This document shows positions 41,578 through 49,917 of a DNA stretch of 64,000 nucleotides, piece after piece; position 1 is the first letter of the stretch, and the number at the start of each line of letters is the position of its first letter. A program made the translations under genes and the position numbers. Source of the DNA: Craspedostauros australis (Eukaryota > Bacillariophyta > Bacillariophyceae > Mastogloiales > Achnanthaceae); the NCBI GenBank assembly GCA_026770025.1, contig JAMXDE010000007.1, positions 2,666,001 to 2,730,000 on the forward strand, written 5' to 3'. A model generated the notes under the pieces. The model was not told the DNA's origin and ran no database searches. It saw nothing but the letters and a program-made list of their open reading frames with translations.

Positions 41578-41976
41578 TTAATAGGCTTCATCGTGCGATG
41601 CCAAGATCCATGCCGTGCTATTCGTGCTTTGCTTGAGGAAACGACCACCCTTGGCGAACGCATCGTCCATGACCTCTTCGCGCAGGATCTTGCGCCGCTC
41701 CTTGGTTGTCGCCGCGTCGTATCTGGGTCTCAGAGCCTGGAGGCGCTTCATCATCTTGACGTTGCCTTGGTGCAACTGAAACGGCTTGCCCTTGCCAACC
41801 AGAATGTCGTTGTCAGTGGGGATGATATCATTCAGGTTCTCGAGCTCCAGGGTGCATTCCATTTCTCTGGCTTGGCGCTTTTGAATCCACATTTGGAACC
41901 TCTCTGTGATGGAGTCAGAACGCAAGACGCCTTTATTGTCATTGTTGGGATCTTCTTGTTTCTCATGTAATGACAA
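41578..41976 (-). pseudogene. Truncated DUF6824 copy (paralogue D fragment)
   Basis: Minus-strand open stretch of about 130 codons with no ATG at its head. Seen: RFQMWIQKRQARE, then DNDILVGKGKPFQLHQGNVKMM and GGRFLKQSTNSTAWILASHDEAY, which aligns with the C-terminal DUF6824 domain of paralogue C, whose stop lies only about 140 bp away. The CRAL-TRIO half and the start are missing. Inferred: a partial tandem duplication of the last exon of C, now a remnant. Alternative: an extra terminal exon spliced to C; the GTGAGT at C's stop and the CACAG near 41915 do not keep frame, so this is less likely. Note GKG where the paralogues have GRG. Confidence 0.6.
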
Positions 41977-42117
41977 GATGTACTCGTACGTATAATATTA
42001 TTTTATTGTGTATGACAACACTCAACTTTGTTCAACTTCATCTCGCCCCGCCTGTTGCCGATGACTCATTCATTCACTAGTTCCTGCATCCATGATTGCA
42101 TCTATTCCCACAATCAC

Positions 42118-43835
42118 TCACTTCCTTCGGAGGGCCTGCCGTGCCTTCTCAAGCGCTTCGTCTTCAGATGCTAACACCCACGATATCTCGTCATCGCCCC
42201 TCTTCAGAAAGCGAGTGCCGGCAAGCGACAGTTCGTCAATCACTTCCTCCTTTGCGATCCTGGTCTTCTCTTCTTGCGACGATGACGTGTATCTCGACCT
42301 CAATATCTTGATGTGTTCCGCCATGCGAATGTTACCTTCATGGCATTGAAATGGTTTGCCCCTGCCAAGCAAAACATCATGGCCTGTCGGAACAATCTCG
42401 TCTCTGTTGTTGGACAACATGGCCACCTCTCTCTCCTTGGCCTCTCTGTTTCGGACCAATGCGTCGAACCTTTCTCGGTGTAGTTCTCCATTCTTCTTCA
42501 ACGGGTGGATATCTGCGCCGATACCGTACGTACCCAGTGCGTACATGGATTCAAGATCCGACCCAGAGTGATGGCGGAATCGGACGCGAACTGGAGAGCC
42601 CATTGTGACTTGAATGGCAGAGACGGCTGACTTCAAATGCGGAGAGTCACGACATACATGAGATGCTGCGATCTTGATCGGAAGTGCCTTGGCAAGACCC
42701 AGTGCTCGGATCAAGAAGTCCCAGAAGACTGAATCTTTGTCATTGGTTTTATTGAGGTCTCCTATAGTCACAACACCTCGCCGTTGCTCTGCTGGTGTGA
42801 GCTCCTGCAAGCCAGACATTGCCGTGTAGAACATGGTCTTTTCCTGCCGTGGTTATGGAAGCAGTGATTGGCCCGTGGGAATGCATGGCAAGACGCAGCG
42901 TGGCACACGAGCCGATCGGAACGAAGGAAACATGATGTGAGCTTGCGAAGAGTGGATTCTGCAGTAAGCGCAACAGCCACGCAGGTATTATGTATCAATG
43001 TCGCATATTCCTGCATGGCCACCACATCATCTAAGATGTATAATATTTGCTCCGACGATTCGCGGAGAGATGGATCACCGTAGATCCTATCGCGATTGTG
43101 CGCACTCACCAAGCTCCGAAGGGTGCTGTCGCCAAGCAGCCGGATGATCTGATAGTACACCGGCCTGCCGGACCTGTCTCGGACATCGCTGGGGAACATC
43201 TGGCAGTTGCCTCTGTTGTATGACGCACGATCGGCTTCGTCCAAGTCGTCCAATGTGATGGATTTGCCCAGCTTGGAGAGTCCGAACAACTCCAGCTTCT
43301 TGCTGAAGAATGTGACCAGCTGCCGTGATGTGGCGCCGGGGTCGAAGCCGTTGGCACGAAGGAAGAGGAGCCGTAGTTCTGGATCCTTCGTGTATTTGGG
43401 ATAAAAGAAGCAAGCCGTGTTGTATGCCTGCTTTTTGCGGATGTTGCCGAGCTTGGATTCCAAGGCGGCAAGCTGTTCCTGCAGGAACGCTTCATCTTCT
43501 GCTTCCTCTTGTTCCGTTGGTTGAATTATACCATGGATATCGTGGGACGCCTGTTCCCGTTCCTCCAAACTTAGCTTGGTCATATCCATGGCTTGCAGCA
43601 CGTCGCCGTCTGATAGTGGCTCTGCAGGTCCCGACTCGGATTGGCGCTGCGAAAATGTGTTCGGGGTTGCGACTGACAAAGTCGATGCTTGAGGGTCTCT
43701 GCTGGGTCCGGAGTCAACACATGGCACGCAAGGACCACAGGCGTCAAGATAGGCGTATGGTGCCAGATCTTGTGTCACCCTTTGCTTGTCATACGCCGGT
43801 TCCGGCGGGGGTCGTTTGTTCCGCCCGGCTGGCAT
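42118..43835 (-). CDS. CRAL-TRIO-like/DUF6824 protein, paralogue C
   Basis: Two exons on the minus strand, 43835-43110 and 42843-42118, with a 266-bp intron (GTGAGT...CGGCAG), about 483 residues. ATG 43835 (MPAGRNKRPPP) is the first ATG; the frame is open upstream through a Gln-rich run (CAG/CAA repeat near 43890-43950) that lacks a Met and is probably 5' UTR. Seen: GPCVPCVDSG, matching the Cys motif of A and B; LSLEEREQASHDIHG; an Ala/Glu helix; DPELRLLFLRANGFDPGATSRQLV; RDRSGRPVYYQI; after the intron TMFYTAMSGLQELTPAEQRRG; and from about 394 GHDVLLGRGKPFQCHEGNIRM ending TRFLKRGDDEISWVLASEDEALEKARQALRRK. Opposite strand to A and B, so a tandem-inverted family member. Function unknown. Confidence 0.8.
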
Positions 43836-44646
43836 GATTGTGTTGATGATATGCTTTCGCCTTGTATTTTGTGACGTTATCCGACCGTGTGGTTGCGACT
43901 GCGACTGCGACTGCGATTGTTGCTGTTGTTCTTGTTCTTGCTCTTGCTGCACCTATGATATGATTGGACCAACTAAGTACATCGAGTACCCTTGTATACT
44001 GCGATCTGTCTTGTTTCGTGATGAATTGATGCTGTCTCTCTCTCTCTCTCTCGTTAATGGTTAAGAAGCTTTTGCAGCGAGAGTACGCTGCTATTCACTC
44101 TGCTCTGTTCGACTCTGGTCTACTCGACGTGGGTTTCTGGCTGCTTCCTTCGCTGTGAAGGCTTGCGATCAAGGCCTTTCCTCTCGTTGGCGCCTTGCAC
44201 GTACGAGTATGTGCCATACGGGTATGAGTGCGTATCTCTGCTATGTTGAGCACCCTTCCACAACCCATGCACATTCCATCGGAAGATGGAGCATGGAGTC
44301 ACTTGGAATGGTGTTGGTGGAAGGATATGAGGCGCGGCACTTCTCTGTACTAGCGCGAGTGCTCTCCGTTCTTGCTTGGCAGGTCCTGTGGTGGAAAGGC
44401 AGCAATCCGCCACCCTCTCTTGTCATAGCAGGTGTGGCTACGATGTCTTCGTCACCTCGGTGGCTGAGTGGGAAGAGACGTTGCAGACACAAGCCAAAGG
44501 AGGGAGGAGATTGGGAGCACAACAATGCGGATGAGCGGCCGTCGGTGATCGTGATCTTGTGTGTCCAGTTCTGTCGTCCTTGGTGTGAGAGATGTTCTGG
44601 CTTGTCTCGATCTGCGTCCATGCGTGTTTCGCAGGTTTCTCCATGA
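43836..44646. other. Promoter-side region of paralogue C and left flank of element E1
   Basis: About 800 bp. Holds the CAG/CAA-rich run (about 43890-43950), a (TC)n tract at about 44034-44052, and then unassigned sequence up to the target duplication of E1. Minus-strand reading from 44644 to 44438 is open and lies in frame with an open stretch on the other side of E1, but no family is recognised. Confidence 0.45.
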
Positions 44647-44651
44647 TGACC
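44647..44651. repeat. Target-site duplication of E1, left copy
   Basis: TGACC directly flanks the left LTR and is repeated at 54110-54114 directly after the right LTR. Five bases is the usual length for copia elements. Confidence 0.85.
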
Positions 44652-45410
44652 AGCGAGAATAGAGGGCAAAAGAAGTCCGGTTGTGTCCGGCTTTGCCTTC
44701 CAGTGTCGGACTTTGGCAGGTCAAAAGGGGAAGTGAAACTGCCAACGTCAGCGCGGTTAAACGTAGTGTGACCACGAACGTAGATGAGACGATTGAGAAT
44801 GTGTTTTGAGTTGATTTGGTGGTTGTAAAGCTTAAGTTTTGTAAGATTGTTGTTTTTATGAGATTGTTTTGGTTGAAGGTTGGAGAGGAAAACGAGATGG
44901 GCTGGTCATCACACTGCTCTGCTGTTGGTTGTCGCTGTTCATGGTCTTGTACATTTGAAAAATTGCTCCACAATCCCCAGGCGATGAAACCACGATGCTT
45001 CATCGCTCTTGGCAGGTTTGAGAGCTGATTCTCCAATTGTTGGAGTGAAGGTGCGAGTGTTCCATGTCTTAGTCTTGTTCCAATTTTCCAGGATAGTCTT
45101 GCTTTTGATCCAAGACCGGCACATCCTGCATGGAAGATGTCAGTTTCATACATATGTAATCTTGGAACACATGGCAAAGAGGCAAGTGAGAAGCATCAAC
45201 TGTGCATGCAGGATGAGCCATGCACTTGTATTCTTGCAGACAGATGCCTTCACATATGTAGTCTCTTTTGGAGGTAGAGTGCCTGTCCATTTGTTGCTCA
45301 ATCGTGTGTACTGGTGGTAGTACAGACAATTCGGTCACCGGTCAATGGGGGCATGAAGGGAAAATACCAATTTTCAGCAATTTTCAGTGACATCATGGTA
45401 TATTGCAACT
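44652..45410 (-). repeat. E1 3' LTR
   Basis: 759 bp, matching 53351-54109 base for base as far as I can read. Element-strand termini are AGTTGC...CTCGCT rather than the usual TG...CA. Its inner edge abuts a polypurine tract. Confidence 0.9.
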
Positions 45411-45420
45411 CTCCCTCTCG
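45411..45420 (-). other. E1 polypurine tract
   Basis: CGAGAGGGAG on the minus strand immediately precedes the 3' LTR, where the plus-strand DNA primer is expected. Confidence 0.7.
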
Positions 45421-45477
45421 ACAAGCAATGGGACCCGTATCGTGAAAAACCTCTTCTTCTTCAAACCATCTCACCGT

Positions 45478-48400
45478 TTACCATCCCATGAGCAATTTGC
45501 GAAGAGACTCAAATATCTCCCGCACTGAGCCCTTGGTAAAGATGTCGGCGATTTGTTCTGCGGATGCCACGCGCTGGATCTTGATGAAGCCCTCCTTCAC
45601 CCAGTACCAGAAGAAATGCCACTTCACAAGAAAGTGCTTGGTGCGATTTGTGATGTGATGCTTCGTTGCGAGTGAGATACACGCGTTGTTGTCTTCAAAC
45701 ACAGTGCACTGGAGATGCGTGAGCAACTCCTGCTTGAGTCCGGTGCGGGCGGCGACCTCCCGAATGAGCTGTTGTAGTGGGATGAGGGCTCGCATTGCCA
45801 TTGATAGCGCAGCATATTCGGCCTCAGTTGTAGAGAGAGCTATCTCGGTCTGCAGCTTGGACCGCCAGATTAGAGGACATCCTCCAAGGATAATGATGTA
45901 TCCAGTACGCGACTTGACTGATGTAGGATTATCGTCGGGCTCTCGATGATGTAGCCCAGCAAAATCAGCATCGACGTAGCATTGCAGGTCCAGCTTGCCA
46001 GATGGCCGGATGATGGTGCCTTGTGCCTTGGTTCGCGCAAGGTACCGCACGATGGTCTTAAGCGCCCTGGCGTGGGATTGCTTGGGAGCGTGGCTGAAGC
46101 GTGCTGCTTGGGACACAGCAAACGCAATGTCTGGCCTTGTGTTGGTTGCCAAGTACAGCAGCATACCGATGATTGACCGATAGTTCCAAGATTCCTTCAT
46201 CGCTTCTCCATCCGGATCACTACCGAGAGCTGCTTTGGTAGCAGGAATCCAGTTTGGGTTGCACGCTTCCATTCCAGTTGCCGCGATAATCTTATCGATC
46301 AGTCCTTGCTGAGACATGTGGATCGATCCGTCGCGGTTCTTATCCAGCTTGATTCCAAGGAACTCGCTGAACGTTCCTTCCTTGGTCAGCTCGAAGCCGC
46401 GTCTGGTCATTGACTGGATGAAATCGTCGATGTCCTTCTCGTGTGGTGCTGCAATGCCTGCGTCGTCCACATATAGTGCCAGCATCATCCCAGGGCGCAA
46501 GAACAGACAGGGGTCCTGCTCGCTGGCCTTGAACCCTTCAGCGGTTAGTGCTCGCAGCAGATGCTCATGCCAGAGCCGAGGGGCCACTGTCAAGCCATAC
46601 AGGCTCTTCCGGAGTTTGAGGCATACGTTGGGTCCGTTGGTTGACCGAAAGCCCCGAGGTAGGTGGATGTAGATGTCTCGATGGATGGCGGCTTGGACGA
46701 AGGCGCTCACAAAGTCGATTGATACCGTGACCCAGCCAAGGAGGATTGCGGTGATTAGGAAGACGCGGACCGATGGCCAAGCAACCACAGGAGCGAGAGT
46801 GGATTCCGTTTCGTCCACAAGGTCACCTCGGACGCAGAACCTGGCCTTGTGCTTCTTGATGGATCCGTCAGGTCGGCGCTTGCGACGGAACACCCAGGTA
46901 CCCGGTGCGATCTTGCCAACTGCTTCAGCCTTGCTGACCTCGACCCATGTGCCCTTGGAGACCAAGTCTGTGACTTCTTTCTTGGCTGCTTCCATCCATT
47001 TCTCTCTGTCTTCGTCCTTCATAGCTTCATCGAAAGAAAGGGTGTCGGGGTCTGTTGGTGATGCTTTGAAGCTGCTCGGTCCCTCGCTCAGCTCCAGGTG
47101 GCCGTTAGACATCAGGAAGACGGCTTCGGATCCTGAGATGGATCTGCCAGATGGGTCGGATTCGCCGTCCTCATTCATCGTCAGAAACGCATATTCCTCT
47201 GCTCCGTTGGTGTCGCAGGCGGTCATGGATGGATCTGCGAGCTGCGGGATGGAGTCGATCCACAGGCATTGCTCAACGTCATCTGGATCATGGTCGCTGG
47301 TGTCTTGTTCAGTGGAATCGGGCATGTTGCTGTCGGGGTTGTCACTGGACCTGGAGGCATTGGATTGGGAGTTCTCTTCGCCATTGGGAGAGACTCGAGG
47401 CAGCCCTTCCGGAGGATCTATATTGTGGCCTGCAGCTACCTGGGTCCACCAGTCTCTGAGCTCATCAAAGTCGAAGTTGGTTGAGTATGCGTCAAGTCCG
47501 TAGTGCTCAATGATGTGAAGCGCGGTGAGGAGATTTGCGAGTTGATCGATCTCATTTTGCAAGTCCTGAGGCAGAGCGAACTCCTCTTCCTGTTGGTTGT
47601 CTCTCCTGTCTGGATCTCTCCCATCGTCTTGTACAGCCATGTGCACCATGATTCGATCTCCTCCTTCATCGATATCATCATTGTCGCTCCAGTCTTGCTG
47701 AAGCAAGCGACCATGTACTGCGTAGATGGTTTCAGACATGTCTGCGATCTGCCAGCGAAAGTGGTTGTCCGGCGAGTCGTAGAGAGCCAAAGTGGAGAGT
47801 GCAGTCCTGATCATATCGCAGGCAGCTTCTTCAGCGGCAGTCAAGCGGGCTCTGGCATTGCTGTCCACTTGTGCGATATGTGGATTGATACGTCCACAGG
47901 AGTCCTGTTTGAGTTTTTCAAGCTCGGACATGGAAGTTGTCATGTGGATTGCTACTTCCTCAATGCTGTGCAGTGGTTCAGTGATTGGGCTGTTGCTTCC
48001 GTTGGCTCCTTTCAGGAGTTCAATCGCTGAGAGAATCGAGCTTGACAAGTGGGCGGCCGTCACAGCATCAATGGATGGTGAGGTCTGGTGAATTGGTTGG
48101 CAGACGAAGGCCTGAGCCATGCCACCCATCTGTCTGTATTCAAGGCGTTGTGGAGGAGCTCTCTTTCTGGGGTTGGATCGTCTTGCTTCAATCCGTGCCG
48201 ATCGACGGACTGGTTGCTGCTGTCGATTTCGTCTGCGACGCTCCCTCTGTTGAGGTGCTGGGTTCGATGCGATTGGAGATGTTGCTGGCTGAGCCTTCGC
48301 TGAGCTAGCATCAGGTGTCTCCACGCTGGGTCTGTCATGGTCCATGGTGTCCTGATCGTCAGATGGGAGTGGCATGGTGTCGTTGTCGTCACCCCTGTCG

Positions 48401-49914
48401 TCATGAGTAGCCTCCCTGCGCGATGGTGGGACTGAGTCTCGCAAGTTGACCTTCTCCATATTGTTCTGGCCTTCTCTTGGTGCATCAGTTGCAGCACTTG
48501 TTGGTTGAGCTGTTGGTGGTGCAGAGACTTCATCCGGCGCTGGTGCAGTATCTGATGGTGATGGTGGGAGCTCCGGTCCAAGTTCCACAGGAAGCGGCTC
48601 TGATGGTCGATGTGTTGCATTCGCTTGCTCTGCGAGTTGGCGATTCAGATCATGGTCACGACTGCCCTGCTCCTCTGCTTCCTGGTCCTGCTGCTTGAGG
48701 CGTTCCAAATCTTCTTCATCAAAGGGAAACTTGTACTCGGAGTCTCCAAACAGGTTCTTCCATTGCTCAGAGTCGTAGTCGGGAAGATTGGATGGATCAG
48801 AAGGCACAGTGGCGAACCAGTCGTCAAACACCACGTGAAATTGAGGTGTGATGCTTCCAGTCTTGAGATTCAGAACCAGTGGGACGGTAGAGGAGTGCTT
48901 CTCGGAGAGGCCGACGTGCACAAAACGATCGCTCCGGGCCTTCCATTTTGGAATCTTCTTCCCATCTCCAACTCTGTGATCCAGCACATAAGTGGGGCAT
49001 CCCCAGACGTGTAGGTTGTGGAAATGCTTCTGTGGGAAGCGAATTCGGGCAAGGATGTCGAAGGGAGAGAGGCCGTTCGCGAGGTTTGGCAGCCGATTGA
49101 AGATGAATGCGGAATGACGAATTGCCATTGGCCAGAGTGGCACGACGTCCAGTTCGGGCCAGTGCAGAGTGGCATGGAGCATCATGGTTCGAGCACTTGA
49201 CACCACGGTACGAATGCTTCGTTCGGCGATGCCGTTGTGGTGATGCGCTCCGCGTCCTGCATATCGATGGGATTGATGGAAGTGTCGAAGGTGGTCAGCA
49301 TAGTCTGATGAGGTGAATGCCCTTCCATTGTCGCTTTGGTATTGTTGGACAACAATGCCGAGATCTCGACACATGCTCTCGAACTTCTCCTTTGCTCTGA
49401 TCATGTCTTGAGAAGATGTAGACAGGACTGGCTCAGCGAAGATGAATCCTGAAGCATGGTCGACGAATACGATGCCGGCTCCGTACATTTCGTCATCGCT
49501 CCCTTTTCCATATCCCGAGAAGAGTCGTCCCTTTCCACCCCCTTCAAAATGATCCACAGAGACGAGTTGGCCAGGCCGAAGATTACCGAACTTGATGGCT
49601 CCCTCTCGATCACGTACTGGTCGGTGCAGATGGCCAGGGCTTGAGCGACAGACTTGTTTCCCAAACTGGCATGCTGCGCACTTTGGAAGTGTGGCGAGGC
49701 GGGAGGCGCTTGCTTGTAGCTTGCGTGCGGCTTCGGTGTGCGCCAGGGTTCCCGAACGAAAAAGGTGCTGGATCTTCCGCATGTCATTGTGGCCCAGGCG
49801 TTGGTGCCAACGCAGCAGCTCCTTCTGTGGTTCGGACAGGTTGCGGTTGGCGGAGGAAACAGTAGTGATGGTTGCATTGAGGGCATGTGGAATGTGCTCG
49901 GTCAATGACTTCAT
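45478..49914 (-). CDS. pol: E1 pol: integrase, reverse transcriptase, RNase H
   Basis: 1,478 residues on the minus strand. Seen in order: pre-integrase zinc motif (HQRLGHNDMRKIQHLF, CAACQFGKQ); integrase core with VSVDHFEG, VFVDHASGF, SDNGRAF and HHNGIAERSIR; a Pro/Asp-rich linker with an NPRKR basic patch; an additional region of about 350 residues, partly helical and acidic; copia-type reverse transcriptase (FRRKRRPDGSIKKHKARFCVRGD, SIDFVSAFVQA, LYVDDAGIA near residue 1145); and RNase H (STTEAEYAALS, EDNNACISL, HFLVKWHFFWYWV). Known: integrase before RT defines Ty1/copia. It directly abuts the gag-protease ORF; how pol is expressed cannot be told from the DNA. Confidence 0.9.
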   Translation of the reverse strand: MKSLTEHIPHALNATITTVSSANRNLSEPQKELLRWHQRLGHNDMRKIQHLFRSGTLAHTEAARKLQASASRLATLPKCAACQFGKQVCRSSPGHLHRPVRDREGAIKFGNLRPGQLVSVDHFEGGGKGRLFSGYGKGSDDEMYGAGIVFVDHASGFIFAEPVLSTSSQDMIRAKEKFESMCRDLGIVVQQYQSDNGRAFTSSDYADHLRHFHQSHRYAGRGAHHHNGIAERSIRTVVSSARTMMLHATLHWPELDVVPLWPMAIRHSAFIFNRLPNLANGLSPFDILARIRFPQKHFHNLHVWGCPTYVLDHRVGDGKKIPKWKARSDRFVHVGLSEKHSSTVPLVLNLKTGSITPQFHVVFDDWFATVPSDPSNLPDYDSEQWKNLFGDSEYKFPFDEEDLERLKQQDQEAEEQGSRDHDLNRQLAEQANATHRPSEPLPVELGPELPPSPSDTAPAPDEVSAPPTAQPTSAATDAPREGQNNMEKVNLRDSVPPSRREATHDDRGDDNDTMPLPSDDQDTMDHDRPSVETPDASSAKAQPATSPIASNPAPQQRERRRRNRQQQPVRRSARIEARRSNPRKRAPPQRLEYRQMGGMAQAFVCQPIHQTSPSIDAVTAAHLSSSILSAIELLKGANGSNSPITEPLHSIEEVAIHMTTSMSELEKLKQDSCGRINPHIAQVDSNARARLTAAEEAACDMIRTALSTLALYDSPDNHFRWQIADMSETIYAVHGRLLQQDWSDNDDIDEGGDRIMVHMAVQDDGRDPDRRDNQQEEEFALPQDLQNEIDQLANLLTALHIIEHYGLDAYSTNFDFDELRDWWTQVAAGHNIDPPEGLPRVSPNGEENSQSNASRSSDNPDSNMPDSTEQDTSDHDPDDVEQCLWIDSIPQLADPSMTACDTNGAEEYAFLTMNEDGESDPSGRSISGSEAVFLMSNGHLELSEGPSSFKASPTDPDTLSFDEAMKDEDREKWMEAAKKEVTDLVSKGTWVEVSKAEAVGKIAPGTWVFRRKRRPDGSIKKHKARFCVRGDLVDETESTLAPVVAWPSVRVFLITAILLGWVTVSIDFVSAFVQAAIHRDIYIHLPRGFRSTNGPNVCLKLRKSLYGLTVAPRLWHEHLLRALTAEGFKASEQDPCLFLRPGMMLALYVDDAGIAAPHEKDIDDFIQSMTRRGFELTKEGTFSEFLGIKLDKNRDGSIHMSQQGLIDKIIAATGMEACNPNWIPATKAALGSDPDGEAMKESWNYRSIIGMLLYLATNTRPDIAFAVSQAARFSHAPKQSHARALKTIVRYLARTKAQGTIIRPSGKLDLQCYVDADFAGLHHREPDDNPTSVKSRTGYIIILGGCPLIWRSKLQTEIALSTTEAEYAALSMAMRALIPLQQLIREVAARTGLKQELLTHLQCTVFEDNNACISLATKHHITNRTKHFLVKWHFFWYWVKEGFIKIQRVASAEQIADIFTKGSVREIFESLRKLLMGW

Positions 49915-49917
49915 GTT

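Noticed and set aside
41915-42125. Splice joining paralogue C to the downstream DUF6824 fragment
   Set aside because: A good GTGAGT overlaps the stop of C, but with the CACAG acceptor near 41915 the phases do not match the conserved frame.
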